From Streptomyces katrae (lineage in GTDB: Bacteria > Actinomycetota > Actinomycetes > Streptomycetales > Streptomycetaceae): 64,000 bases of DNA. Of the stretch, positions 18,991 through 27,818 are shown one piece after another. Under the pieces are notes generated by a model. It saw only the letters and a list, made by a program, of their open reading frames with translations. It was not told where the DNA came from and did no database searches. The stretch spans positions 62,001 to 126,000 of the forward strand of contig NZ_JNZY01000007.1 in the NCBI RefSeq assembly GCF_000717655.1, given 5' to 3'. Positions within the stretch are counted from its first letter, which is position 1. The number at the start of each line of letters is the position of its first letter. The position numbers and the translations under genes were made by a program.

Positions 18991-19368
18991 GTGAGCAACC
19001 AGCTCGAGAAGCCCGAGATCGACTTCCCCGAGGGCCCCGTACCGGCCGACCTCGTCATCGAGGACATCTGGGAGGGCGACGGCGCCGAGGCCACGGCCGG
19101 CAACAAGGTCTCCGTCCACTACGTGGGCGTGGCCTTCTCCACCGGTGAGGAGTTCGACGCGTCCTGGAACCGCGGCGCCCCGCTGCAGTTCATCCTGGGC
19201 ATCGGCCAGGTCATCGCCGGCTGGGACAAGGGTGTCCAGGGCATGAAGGTCGGCGGCCGTCGCAAGCTGACGATCCCCGCCCACCTCGCGTACGGCGACC
19301 AGAGCCCGACCCCGGCCATCAAGCCGGGCGAGACGCTGATCTTCGTCTGCGACCTGATGGGTGTCTGA
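18991..19368 (+). CDS. FKBP-type peptidyl-prolyl cis-trans isomerase, cytosolic
   Basis: A 125-residue single-domain FKBP without signal sequence, catalysing cis-trans isomerisation at prolines. Core elements VSVHYVGVAF, FDASWNRGAP, VIAGWDKGVQGMKVGGRR and IPAHLAYG are intact. GAGGAG at 18978-18983 precedes the GTG start. It follows the two-domain lipoprotein gene, so one promoter probably serves an exported and a cytosolic isomerase. A terminator with T-run follows. Confidence 0.95.
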   Translation: MSNQLEKPEIDFPEGPVPADLVIEDIWEGDGAEATAGNKVSVHYVGVAFSTGEEFDASWNRGAPLQFILGIGQVIAGWDKGVQGMKVGGRRKLTIPAHLAYGDQSPTPAIKPGETLIFVCDLMGV

Positions 19369-19391
19369 TCCGGCAACCCGTGATCGGTGAA

Positions 19392-19425
19392 GGGCCCCCG
19401 CCGTGAGGCGGGGGCCCTCGCTTTT
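19392..19425 (+). terminator. Terminator after the FKBP pair
   Basis: Perfect 11-bp stem GGGCCCCCGCC/GGCGGGGGCCC with a GTGA loop, followed by TCGCTTTT. Confidence 0.92.
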
Positions 19426-19497
19426 GCCGGGGCCCGCCGGGGCGGTACGGTCAACGGTCAATGCAACTTGTAAGCGGAGAAGGGCGGAAGGGCGTCG

Positions 19498-20454
19498 ATG
19501 GCGATTGCCAAGGCCGAGCGGCTGATGAATCTGGCGCTGTGTCTGCTGGGGACCCGTCGGCCGCTGAGCAAGCGTGAGCTGCGCGGTTCCATCGAGGCGT
19601 ACATGGAGGCCGGCAACGACGAGTCCTTCAACCGCATGTTCGAGCGGGACAAGGACGATCTGCGTGAACTCGGCCTGGTCATCGAGACGGTGGAGAACCT
19701 GGAGGGCGAGACCGGATACCTCGCGCGCCGCGACAGCAACCGGCTGCCGCCCGTCTCGCTGGACGCCGAGGAGGCCGCCGCCCTCGGGCTCGCGGCCAAG
19801 GTCTGGCAGCAGGCCCGCCTCGCCGGAGCCGCCAGCGGCGCCCTGCAGAAGCTGCGTGCCGGAGGGATGCCGGAGGCCGGGGACCCGTACGAGGGCCAGC
19901 ACAGCGCCATCGAACCGCGCATCCCCGTCCACGAGGCGGCCTTCGAACCGCTGATGCTGGCCTGCCGCGACCGCCGGCCGGTGGTCTTCGACTACCGCAA
20001 GTCCACCGCCGCGCGCCCCGAGACCCGCCAGGTCGAGCCGTGGGCGCTGGAATGCTGGCGCGGCCACTGGTATCTGGCCGGCTACGACCGCGACCGCGGG
20101 GCGGAGCGGGTGTTCCGGCTCTCCCGGATCACCGGCAAGGTCAAGTCCCGGGCGGCCAAGTACACCGCCGAGGTCCCGGACGTGGTCACCGTACGGGAGA
20201 CCGTGGCCAGCTGGGCCGGGGAGAGCGCGGACCGCTCCGCGCTGATCCGGCTGCGGGCCGGCGCCGGGTACCCGCTGCGGGCCAAGGCCACCGCCGTGCG
20301 CGAGTGCGGGGACGGCTGGGACGAGCTGGAGATCCCGTACGGGCACGGGCTGGACGCCTGGCTGGTCGAGTTCGGGCCGGACGTGGTGGTCGTGGACCCC
20401 GCCGACCTGCGGGCTGACGTCGTGGACCGGCTGCGCGCCGTGGCCAAGGGCTGA
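19498..20454 (+). CDS. pafB: WYL-domain regulator PafB
   Basis: A 318-residue transcription factor subunit. An N-terminal winged helix (about 1-80) is followed by a WYL domain (about 140-225) in which GHWYLAGYDRDRG shows the WYL signature, and a C-terminal WCX extension. PafB and PafC form a heterodimer that activates the LexA-independent DNA-damage response in mycobacteria; despite the name they are not needed for pupylation. PafB and PafC genes are adjacent here with 90 bp between. Which genes they control in this organism cannot be told from the window. Confidence 0.93.
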   Translation: MAIAKAERLMNLALCLLGTRRPLSKRELRGSIEAYMEAGNDESFNRMFERDKDDLRELGLVIETVENLEGETGYLARRDSNRLPPVSLDAEEAAALGLAAKVWQQARLAGAASGALQKLRAGGMPEAGDPYEGQHSAIEPRIPVHEAAFEPLMLACRDRRPVVFDYRKSTAARPETRQVEPWALECWRGHWYLAGYDRDRGAERVFRLSRITGKVKSRAAKYTAEVPDVVTVRETVASWAGESADRSALIRLRAGAGYPLRAKATAVRECGDGWDELEIPYGHGLDAWLVEFGPDVVVVDPADLRADVVDRLRAVAKG

Positions 20455-20544
20455 GCCCGTCCCGGCACGCCCGGACCGCACAGATCGCATCACCGCACCA
20501 CCGCACCGTTCGCAAGACGTGCCCTGAGGGGGAGACGTACCAGC

Positions 20545-21513
20545 ATGGCTGCCAACGCCATCGACCAGACCCGCCGGATGCTGTCCCTGGTGACGTACCT
20601 GCGCGAGCGCCCCGGGGCGCACGTCGCCGACGTCGCCCGCGCCTTCGGGATCACCGAGGACGAGCTGATCTCGGACCTCGACGTGCTGCCCATGTGCGGG
20701 ACCAGCTTCCGCGGCGGCGACCTGCTCGACATCGACACCGACGGGGAGCGCATCTGGTGGCGCAACCCCGACGCGTCGGGGGAGTCCACCGCCGAGCCGC
20801 TGCGCCTCGCCGCCGACGAGGCGACCGCGCTGCTGGTTGCCGCCCGCGCCGTGGCCACGCTGCCGGGGCTGCGCGAGAGCGACCGGGACGCGCTGCTGCG
20901 CGCCACCGCGAAGCTGGAGGCGGCGGCCGGCGAGGCGGCCGGGGCCAGCTCCCGGCTGTCGGTGACCTTCGAGGCGGAGGGCGGGGTCTTCGCGGACGTC
21001 GACCGGGCCATCGCGGAGCGCCGCCGGCTGTGGCTGCGCTACTACTCGCCGGCGCGGGACGAGCTGACCGAGCGCAAGGTCGACCCGATCCGGCTCTTCG
21101 CGGTGGGCCACACGTACATGGAGGGCTGGTGCCACCTCTCCGAGGCCCGGCGCACCTTCCGCCTCGACCGGGTCGCCGAGATCCGGCTGCTGGACGAGCG
21201 GGCCGAGCCGCCCGCCATCGAGCCGCGTGACCTGTCCGAAGGGCTCGTCCAGCCGGCCGCCGAGGACCCGGAGGTCGTGGTCGAGGTCGGACCGGGCGGC
21301 CGCTGGGTCGCCGAGTACTACCCGCACGACAGCGCCGAGGAGCTGTCCGACGGCGGTCTGCGGATCACGCTGCGCAGCCCGGACCCGGCCTCGCTGCGCC
21401 GCCTCGCGCTGCGGCTGGGCCGCGAGGGCCGGATCGTGGCGCCCCTGGAGCTGGCGGACAGCGCGCGGCAGGCGGCCCGGGAGGCCCTCGCCGGGTACGG
21501 GGAACAGGGCTGA
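20545..21513 (+). CDS. pafC: WYL-domain regulator PafC
   Basis: A 322-residue partner of PafB with the same architecture: winged helix including AFGITEDELISDLDVLP (about 30-50), WYL domain around RKVDPIRLFAVGHTYMEGWCHLSE where the signature is changed to YMEGWC, and a WCX region. The substituted signature distinguishes it from PafB. GGGGGAGAC precedes the ATG at 20545. Adjacent and co-oriented with pafB. WYL domains can bind single-stranded nucleic acid, which is thought to be the damage signal. Confidence 0.93.
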   Translation: MAANAIDQTRRMLSLVTYLRERPGAHVADVARAFGITEDELISDLDVLPMCGTSFRGGDLLDIDTDGERIWWRNPDASGESTAEPLRLAADEATALLVAARAVATLPGLRESDRDALLRATAKLEAAAGEAAGASSRLSVTFEAEGGVFADVDRAIAERRRLWLRYYSPARDELTERKVDPIRLFAVGHTYMEGWCHLSEARRTFRLDRVAEIRLLDERAEPPAIEPRDLSEGLVQPAAEDPEVVVEVGPGGRWVAEYYPHDSAEELSDGGLRITLRSPDPASLRRLALRLGREGRIVAPLELADSARQAAREALAGYGEQG

Positions 21514-21636
21514 GCCGGGGCAAGCGGCGGGCCGTGCGGGTGCGGGGCCGTGCCGTACGGGAGCCGTGACGTCCGCAAGCCGTGCCGCTGCAAGCTGTGC
21601 CGTCTGGAACGAATGGTCTGAGGGGAGCGCCGGGCG

Positions 21637-21918
21637 ATGTCGCCAATGTCTGGGCCACGGGGTGTGCAAGCTGCCGCAGGATCGCCGGGGTGGTCGGCCG
21701 CGGTCGGGCCGGTCTCCTTCAAGGCGGCCTGTTCCGACTGCCGCGCCCGCTTCGAGCTGGACGCGGGGTCCCTGCGGCTGGTGATCGGCGGGAGCCGGCG
21801 GACCACGTTCTACTCCTTCACCTGTCCCGAGTGCGGGGCCTCCGTGAGAAAACCGGCCGGCGAGCGCATCGTGGAACTGCTGACCGGTGGCGGCGTGAGC
21901 ACCCTGCGCAGCATCTGA
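21637..21918 (+). CDS. Small zinc-ribbon protein
   Basis: A 93-residue protein not assigned to a named family. Two CxxC pairs, CSDC (after SFKAA) and CPEC (in FTCPECGASVRKPAGER), about 30 residues apart form a probable zinc ribbon; between them is RFELDAGSLRLVIGG. AGGGGAG precedes the ATG at 21637; a second ATG three codons later is possible. It lies between pafC and a small membrane protein, all on the same strand. Zinc ribbons of this size often bind RNA or protein. Confidence 0.8.
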   Translation: MSPMSGPRGVQAAAGSPGWSAAVGPVSFKAACSDCRARFELDAGSLRLVIGGSRRTTFYSFTCPECGASVRKPAGERIVELLTGGGVSTLRSI

Positions 21919-21945
21919 GGCGCCCGGTGGCCTAGGCTCGACCCC

Positions 21946-22146
21946 ATGCTGTGGCCGATGCTCGCAATCGCCCTGGGTTTCCTCGGGCTCGCCGTCCTCG
22001 CCGTCCTCGCCGTACGGGTCTTCGTCGAGGTGCGGCGGCTGTCCGGCCAGGTCGAGCTGGCCAGCCGGCGGATCGCGGACGCCTCGGGGGACCTGGAGCG
22101 CGCGGCCACGGACCTGGCGCGCGCGGGCGGCACCGCCCGGCCGTGA
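21946..22146 (+). CDS. Small single-pass membrane protein
   Basis: A 66-residue protein: an N-terminal transmembrane helix rich in Leu/Ala/Val (about 2-24) followed by an amphipathic cytosolic segment with heptad-like spacing ([17 protein letters not shown]), resembling the DUF948 style of small coiled-coil membrane proteins. The gene is 27 nt after the zinc-ribbon gene and upstream of tatA. Function unknown; a role tied to Tat is only guilt by position. Confidence 0.65.
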   Translation: MLWPMLAIALGFLGLAVLAVLAVRVFVEVRRLSGQVELASRRIADASGDLERAATDLARAGGTARP

Positions 22147-22251
22147 CCCGCAGGTCTGCGGCCCGCACGCGTATGGAAAGTGCGCCGCGGGACCCGTACC
22201 GTCGGTCGCGGCCGCGCGCAAGGCGGGATACCCCCGGGGATTGCCGGGCGT

Positions 22252-22267
22252 TAACCCCCGGGGGTTA
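22252..22267. promoter_or_regulatory. Perfect 16-bp palindrome upstream of tatA
   Basis: TAACCCCCGGGGGTTA is fully self-complementary and lies 83 bp before the tatA start. A second CCCCCGGGG core occurs at 22231-22239. Such a pair suits an operator or a nucleoid-protein site; a terminator for the upstream small gene is also possible. Confidence 0.5.
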
Positions 22268-22349
22268 CGATCCTTTCCTGAGCGGCCACGGATCCCGGTC
22301 CGGGCCGCCCACACCACAACCAGCCGTTTCGGTGAGAAGGAAGACACAC

Positions 22350-22646
22350 ATGATCGGCAATCTGAAGCCCCTCGAGATCCTTCTGATCATCGCTGTCATC
22401 GTGCTGCTGTTCGGTGCGAAGAAGCTCCCCGAGATGGCCCGCTCCCTCGGCAAGTCGGCCCGCATCCTCAAGAGCGAGGCCAAGGCCATGAAGAACGACG
22501 GCGCGGCCGACGACGCCGGCACCGCCGCGACGGTCGCCGACCAGACCCCGCAGCAGTCGACCGCCCCGCGCACCATCAAGGCCGCTCCCGGCGACGTGAC
22601 CGGCTCGCGTCCCGTCAACGAGCCGAACCACACCACCCAGGGCTGA
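22350..22646 (+). CDS. tatA: Sec-independent translocase subunit TatA
   Basis: A 98-residue TatA/E component. A single N-terminal helix ([21 protein letters not shown]) cited by its FGAKKLPE hinge is followed by an amphipathic helix ([18 protein letters not shown]) and a disordered tail rich in Ala, Thr and Pro. TatA multimers form the variable-diameter pore through which folded proteins with twin-arginine signals cross the membrane. GAAGGAAG precedes the ATG. tatC follows 73 nt later. The Tat-type signal seen on the protein encoded at 61130 is a plausible client. Confidence 0.96.
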   Translation: MIGNLKPLEILLIIAVIVLLFGAKKLPEMARSLGKSARILKSEAKAMKNDGAADDAGTAATVADQTPQQSTAPRTIKAAPGDVTGSRPVNEPNHTTQG

Positions 22647-22719
22647 CCGTCCGGCCGCCGGGCTGCCGGTCCGCGGTCGCGATCACGCCGGTCATCTGCA
22701 ACGAGACAAGGGACGTGGG

Positions 22720-23685
22720 TTGCTCAAGTCTGCCCGCAAGCAGGAGAAGCAAAGCAAGCAGGAGAAGGACGCCGAAGGGCGGATGCCTCTTGTCGAGCAC
22801 CTGCGTGAGCTGAGAAACCGCCTGCTGAAGTCGGTCCTGGCGATCCTCGTGATCACCGCCGTGGCGGCGTTCTACTACAAGAACCTCATCGACTTCATGC
22901 TGAAGCCGATGCTGGACTCCGTCGGCTGTACCGGCGGGGTCGTCTCGCAGCGCAACGGCCGGCCCTGCGCCGACATGACCGTGAACGGCCTCATCGCCCC
23001 GTTCTCCATCGCCCTCAAGGTCTCGCTCACCGCCGGTGTGGTGCTCTCGGCGCCGGTGTGGCTCTACCAGCTCTGGGCCTTCGTCGCCCCCGGTCTGCAC
23101 AAGCACGAGAAGCGCTACGCGACGGCCTTCGTCGCCGTCGGCGCCCCGCTGTTCGGCGCCGGTGCGGTACTCGCGTACAAGCTGCTGCCGAAGACCGCGC
23201 AGATCCTCCTCGAATTCACCCCCGACAACGCGCGCAACCTGCTCCCGGTCGACGACTACCTCGACCTGGTCACGCGCATGGTCGTCGTCTTCGGCCTCGC
23301 CTTCGAGCTGCCGCTGCTGCTGATCCTGCTGAACTTCACCGGGGTCCTCACCGCGAAGCGGCTGGCGAGCTGGTGGCGGGCCATGGTGCTGGGCATCACG
23401 ATCTTCGCCGCGTTCGCCACGCCCACCGGCGACCCGCTGACCATGCTGTCGCTGGCCGCGCCGATCATCGCCCTCTACTTCGTCGCCCTCGGGATCTGCC
23501 TGGTCAACGACCGCAGGCGGCGCCGGGGGAACCCCGACGCGCTGCTCGACGACGACCAGGCGGCGGAGCTCGACCTCACGCCCGCGCCGATCGGTGAGCT
23601 GGAGGCCGTCCAGGCCCCGACCGCGCTGCCCGAGCAGGCCGACGGAGGCCGCAGGCAGATCAACGGTTACGACGACGCGACCTGA
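22720..23685 (+). CDS. tatC: Sec-independent translocase subunit TatC
   Basis: A 321-residue polytopic receptor for twin-arginine signal peptides with six membrane segments. The N-terminus keeps MPLVEHLRELRNRLLKS, the signal-binding surface, and FATPTGDPLTMLSLAAP is near the last segments. The charged C-terminal tail is long. The start codon is TTG at 22720 with AAGGGA 6 nt upstream; no ATG or GTG fits. A tatB gene is not in this window and may be elsewhere. The lipid-kinase gene starts 17 nt after. Confidence 0.96.
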   Translation: MLKSARKQEKQSKQEKDAEGRMPLVEHLRELRNRLLKSVLAILVITAVAAFYYKNLIDFMLKPMLDSVGCTGGVVSQRNGRPCADMTVNGLIAPFSIALKVSLTAGVVLSAPVWLYQLWAFVAPGLHKHEKRYATAFVAVGAPLFGAGAVLAYKLLPKTAQILLEFTPDNARNLLPVDDYLDLVTRMVVVFGLAFELPLLLILLNFTGVLTAKRLASWWRAMVLGITIFAAFATPTGDPLTMLSLAAPIIALYFVALGICLVNDRRRRRGNPDALLDDDQAAELDLTPAPIGELEAVQAPTALPEQADGGRRQINGYDDAT

Positions 23686-23702
23686 CAGGTACATTCCGGT
23701 GC

Positions 23703-24614
23703 GTGAGCGCTGAGATCACCCTCCTCGTCAACCCCACCGCGGGCCGCGGCCGGGGCGCGCACGCCGCGCAGCCGGCCGCTTCCGCGCTCCGGGCCGCCGG
23801 ATTCTCCGTACGGACGGTCCTCGGCGCCGATGCCGCGGACGCGCTGGCCCGGCTGCGCACCGCCGTGCGCGAGGGCACCGGGGCGGTGATCGCCGTCGGC
23901 GGTGACGGCGTGGTCTCGCTGGCCCTGCAGGCCCTGGCCGGGACGCTGGTACCGCTCGGGGTGGTCGCCGTGGGGACCGGGAACGATTTCGCGCGGGCCA
24001 TGGGACTGCCCGTGGGGGAGCCCGCGCAGGCGGGGCGGCTGGCCGCCGAGGCGCTCAAGGAGGGCCGGATCCGCGAGACCGACCTCGGGCGGGTGTCCCG
24101 GGCGGGCGCCGGGGCCGACGGCGGGACCTGGTACGGGACCGTGCTGTGCTCCGGCTTCGATTCGCGGGTCAACGACCGCGGCAACCGGATGCGGCTCCCG
24201 GCGGGCCGGTTCAAGTACGACCTGGCGATCCTCGCGGAGCTGGCCGCCTTCCGGCCGTTCCCGTACCGGATCACCCTCGACGACGGCCCGGTGATCGAGA
24301 CCGAGGCCACGCTGGTCGCCGTCGGCAACGGGACCTCGTACGGGGGCGGCATGCGCATCTGCGCCGACGCCGTCCCGGACGACGGGCTCTTCGACGTCGT
24401 GGTCGTCGGCGACTGCAGCCGGGCCACCCTGCTGAAGGTGTTCCCGCAGGTCTACAAGGGGACGCACCTCGGCCACCCGAAGGTGACCGTCCACCGGGCC
24501 GCGAAGGTCACGCTGGAGGCCGCCGGGATCACCGCGTACGCGGACGGCGAGCCGCTCGGGCCGCTGCCGGTGAGCGCCGACTGCGTCCCGGGTGCCCTGC
24601 GGCTGCTGGCGTAG
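23703..24614 (+). CDS. Diacylglycerol kinase-family lipid kinase
   Basis: A 303-residue protein of the DagK/YegS/sphingosine kinase fold. LVNPTAGRGRG opens the nucleotide-binding half, AVGGDGVVSLALQAL is the GGDG phosphate-binding motif, and VGTGNDFARAMGLP is the second signature. Near the C-terminus GITAYADGEPLG matches the usual end. It likely phosphorylates diacylglycerol or a related lipid in phospholipid turnover. Actinobacteria often have tatC-dagK-helY in this order, as here; the start is GTG, close behind tatC. Confidence 0.92.
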   Translation: MSAEITLLVNPTAGRGRGAHAAQPAASALRAAGFSVRTVLGADAADALARLRTAVREGTGAVIAVGGDGVVSLALQALAGTLVPLGVVAVGTGNDFARAMGLPVGEPAQAGRLAAEALKEGRIRETDLGRVSRAGAGADGGTWYGTVLCSGFDSRVNDRGNRMRLPAGRFKYDLAILAELAAFRPFPYRITLDDGPVIETEATLVAVGNGTSYGGGMRICADAVPDDGLFDVVVVGDCSRATLLKVFPQVYKGTHLGHPKVTVHRAAKVTLEAAGITAYADGEPLGPLPVSADCVPGALRLLA

Positions 24615-24696
24615 CGCGCCGGCCTGGCGGCGGCTGCGCGGTCCGCATAAATGATCGGGACTGTTGTCAGGGGCGACGGGTAGGCTCGAGAACAAG

Positions 24697-27549
24697 ATGA
24701 CCGAAGAACTTTCACCCGCCGAGCGGTACGCCGCTGCCCGGATCCGCGCCGCCGAAGAGGCCTCTGCCCTGGCCCCCTTCCGCGAGATGTACGAATTCGA
24801 CCTGGACCCGTACCAGGTCGACGCCTGCAAGGCACTGGAGGCCGGCAAGGGCGTGCTGGTCGCCGCCCCCACCGGCTCGGGCAAGACGATCGTCGGCGAG
24901 TTCGCCGTGCACCTGGCCCTGCAGCAGGGCCGCAAGTGCTTCTACACGACGCCCATCAAGGCCCTGTCGAACCAGAAGTACGCCGACCTCGTCAAGCGCT
25001 ACGGCGCCGCCAAGGTGGGCCTGCTGACCGGTGACAACAGCGTCAACTCCGAGGCGCCCGTGGTCGTGATGACCACCGAGGTGCTCCGCAACATGCTCTA
25101 CGCGGGCTCGCAGTCGCTGCTCGGCCTCGGGTACGTCGTGATGGACGAGGTGCACTACCTCTCCGACCGGTTCCGCGGAGCCGTCTGGGAGGAAGTGATC
25201 ATCCACCTCCCCGAGTCGGTGACGCTGGTGTCCCTGTCGGCCACCGTCTCCAACGCCGAGGAGTTCGGCGACTGGCTCGACACCGTGCGCGGCGACACCG
25301 AGGTGATCGTCTCCGAGGAGCGGCCCGTCCCGCTGTGGCAGCACGTCATGGCCGGCCGCCGGATCTACGACCTCTTCGAGGAGGAGTCCGACCACGGAGG
25401 CCGCGGCTCCGCGCGCCGCGAGGTCAACCCCGACCTGCTGCGCATGGCGCGCGAGGAGAACACCCGCACGTACAGCCCGAAGGACCGGCGGCGCGGCAAG
25501 ATGGTCCGCGAGGCCGACCGCGAGCGAGAGCGGCGCTCCCGCGGCCGGATCTGGACCCCGAGCCGCCCCGAGGTCATCGCCCGCCTCGACGGCGACGGGC
25601 TGCTGCCCGCCATCAACTTCATCTTCAGCCGGGCCGGCTGCGAGGCCGCCGTCCAGCAGTGCCTGTTCGCCGGCCTGCGGCTCAACGACGACACGGCCCG
25701 CCTGAAGGTGCGCGAGCTCGTCGAGGAGCGGACCGCGTCCATCCCCGCCGAGGACCTGCACGTCCTGGGGTACTACGAGTGGCTCGAAGGCCTGGAGCGG
25801 GGCATCGCCGCGCACCACGCCGGCATGCTGCCCACCTTCAAGGAGGTCGTGGAGGAGCTGTTCGTCCGCGGCCTGGTCAAGGCCGTCTTCGCCACCGAGA
25901 CCCTGGCGCTGGGCATCAACATGCCCGCGCGCACGGTGATCCTGGAGAAGCTGGTCAAGTGGAACGGCGAGCAGCACGCCGACATCACCCCCGGCGAGTA
26001 CACGCAGCTCACCGGCCGGGCCGGGCGGCGCGGCATCGACGTCGAGGGCCACGCCGTGGTCCTGTGGCAGCGCGGCATGGACCCGGCGGGGCTCGCCGGG
26101 CTCGCCGGTACCCGTACGTATCCGCTGCGCTCCAGCTTCAAGCCCTCGTACAACATGGCCGTGAACCTGGTCAGCCAGTTCGGGCGGCACCGCTCGCGCG
26201 AGCTGCTGGAGACCTCCTTCGCGCAGTTCCAGGCCGACCGCTCGGTCGTCGGGATCTCCCGGCAGGTGCAGCGCAACGAGGAAGGCCTGGACGGCTACCG
26301 GGAGGGCATGACCTGCCACCTCGGGAACTTCGAGGAGTACGCGCAGCTGCGCCGCGACCTCAAGGACCGCGAGACGGACCTGGCCAAGCAGGGCGCGGCC
26401 CAGCGCCGGGTGCAGGCGGCGAGTTCGCTGGAGAAGCTCAAGCCGGGCGACGTCATCCACGTGCCGACCGGCAAGTTCGCCGGGCTCGCGCTGGTCCTGG
26501 ACCCGGGCGTGCCGGCCGGGCGGGTCAACGGGCACCGCGGGTACGAGTACGCGGAGGGCCCGCGGCCGCTGGTTTTGACCGCGGAGCGGCAGGTCAAGCG
26601 GCTCGCCGCGATCGACTTCCCGGTGCCGGTCGAGGCGATCGAGCGGATGCGCATCCCGAAGACGTTCAACGCGCGCTCACCGCAGTCCCGCCGGGACCTG
26701 GCGTCCCAACTGCGGGCCAAGGCCGGGCACATCACGCCGGAGCGCCGGGGCCGCGGCCGGGCCGCCGCGGCCGACGACCGCGAGATCACCCGGCTGCGCG
26801 CCGAGCTGCGGGCGCACCCCTGCCACGGCTGCGACGAGCGCGAGGACCACGCCCGCTGGGCGGAGCGCTACCACCGGCTCAAGCGGGACACCCAGCAGCT
26901 GGAACGCCGTATCGAGGGCCGGACGAACACGATCGCCCGCACCTTCGACCGGATCCATGCGCTGCTCACCGACCTGGACTACCTGCGTGAGGACGAGGTC
27001 ACCGTGCACGGCAAGCGCCTCGCCCGGCTGTACGGGGAGCTCGACCTGCTGGCGTCCGAATGCCTGCGCGCCGGGGTCTGGGAAGGGCTGACCCCCGCCG
27101 AACTGGCCGCCTGTGTCTCGGCGTTGGTGTTCGAGGCGCGGCAGTCCGACGATGCGGTGGCGCCGAAGGTGCCGGGCGGCGCGGCGAAGGCGGCGCTCGG
27201 CGAGATGGTCCGGATCTGGGGCCGGCTCGACGCGCTGGAGGAGGAGCACCGCATCAACCAGGCGGAGGGCGTCGGCCAGCGCGAGCCGGACCTGGGCTTC
27301 GCCTGGGCGGCCTACCAGTGGGCCTCCGACAAGAGCCTGGACGAGGTGCTGCGCGAGGCGGAGATGCCGGCTGGTGACTTCGTGCGCTGGTGCAAGCAGG
27401 TCATCGACGTGCTGGGGCAGATCGCGGCAGCGGCTCCCGCGTCGTCCGCTCCCCCCTCCTCGCAGGGCGGGAGCACGGTCGCGCGCAATGCCCGCAAGGC
27501 CGTGGACGCACTGCTGCGGGGTGTGGTGGCGTACAGCTCGGTCGGCTAG
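24697..27549 (+). CDS. helY: Ski2/Mtr4-like DEVH helicase HelY
   Basis: A 950-residue RNA helicase of the Ski2-like superfamily. RecA-like domain 1 has Walker A AAPTGSGKTIV and the DEVH box in VVMDEVHYLSDRF; SATVSNAEEFGDW is motif III. Domain 2 has ITPGEYTQLTGRAGRRGIDVEGH (motif VI), cited by its QLTGRAGRRGID. The C-terminal third contains an SH3/KOW-like arch region and the DSHCT domain. Probable role: RNA unwinding for decay or processing. The ATG at 24697 is chosen because the conserved MTEELSPAERYAAARI begins there, although its ribosome site is weak; a TTG at 24664 is in frame. Confidence 0.95.
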   Translation: MTEELSPAERYAAARIRAAEEASALAPFREMYEFDLDPYQVDACKALEAGKGVLVAAPTGSGKTIVGEFAVHLALQQGRKCFYTTPIKALSNQKYADLVKRYGAAKVGLLTGDNSVNSEAPVVVMTTEVLRNMLYAGSQSLLGLGYVVMDEVHYLSDRFRGAVWEEVIIHLPESVTLVSLSATVSNAEEFGDWLDTVRGDTEVIVSEERPVPLWQHVMAGRRIYDLFEEESDHGGRGSARREVNPDLLRMAREENTRTYSPKDRRRGKMVREADRERERRSRGRIWTPSRPEVIARLDGDGLLPAINFIFSRAGCEAAVQQCLFAGLRLNDDTARLKVRELVEERTASIPAEDLHVLGYYEWLEGLERGIAAHHAGMLPTFKEVVEELFVRGLVKAVFATETLALGINMPARTVILEKLVKWNGEQHADITPGEYTQLTGRAGRRGIDVEGHAVVLWQRGMDPAGLAGLAGTRTYPLRSSFKPSYNMAVNLVSQFGRHRSRELLETSFAQFQADRSVVGISRQVQRNEEGLDGYREGMTCHLGNFEEYAQLRRDLKDRETDLAKQGAAQRRVQAASSLEKLKPGDVIHVPTGKFAGLALVLDPGVPAGRVNGHRGYEYAEGPRPLVLTAERQVKRLAAIDFPVPVEAIERMRIPKTFNARSPQSRRDLASQLRAKAGHITPERRGRGRAAAADDREITRLRAELRAHPCHGCDEREDHARWAERYHRLKRDTQQLERRIEGRTNTIARTFDRIHALLTDLDYLREDEVTVHGKRLARLYGELDLLASECLRAGVWEGLTPAELAACVSALVFEARQSDDAVAPKVPGGAAKAALGEMVRIWGRLDALEEEHRINQAEGVGQREPDLGFAWAAYQWASDKSLDEVLREAEMPAGDFVRWCKQVIDVLGQIAAAAPASSAPPSSQGGSTVARNARKAVDALLRGVVAYSSVG

Positions 27550-27640
27550 GCGTTTTTGGAGCTTCCTCCGAAGGTGGTCGTGGCCGGATCTCATCTCTTG
27601 CCATGATCACTTCGGTGGTGCCGCGTGCGACGATCAGCCC

Positions 27641-27818
27641 ATGACCGGGGGAACGGCCGAAGGGCCGAAACGGGTCGGCCGGCCGCGTGCCCTTCGGGTG
27701 CGGCCGGCGAGCAGCCGACCGCCGCGCGAGGAACTCCTGTGCGCGGCGGCCGGGCTGTTCACCGTCCGGGTGCGCGGCCACCACCACACGGGCGGTGGCC
27801 GAAACGGGCCGGCCGCTA
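27641..27818 (+). pseudogene. Truncated, frameshifted TetR-family regulator remnant
   Basis: From an ATG at 27641 the frame reads as a TetR N-terminus: KRVGRPRALRV, then RPPREELLCAAAGLFTVR. At about 27770 the similarity jumps frame: the next frame reads CAATTTRAVAETG, which is the recognition part of a TetR helix-turn-helix (compare the usual GYAATSTRAIAEAAG pattern). A net loss of two bases (or gain of one) explains it. After that the coding sequence ends against the convergent pseudouridine synthase gene, so the ligand-binding domain is missing. Inferred to be a decayed gene, not a functional regulator. Confidence 0.7.

Noticed and set aside
17812..22347. A 1511-codon open frame on the minus strand across pafA, FKBP and pafB-pafC
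   Set aside because: It runs opposite to well-supported genes, is rich in Arg/Gly/His low-complexity sequence and follows from high third-position GC of the real genes.
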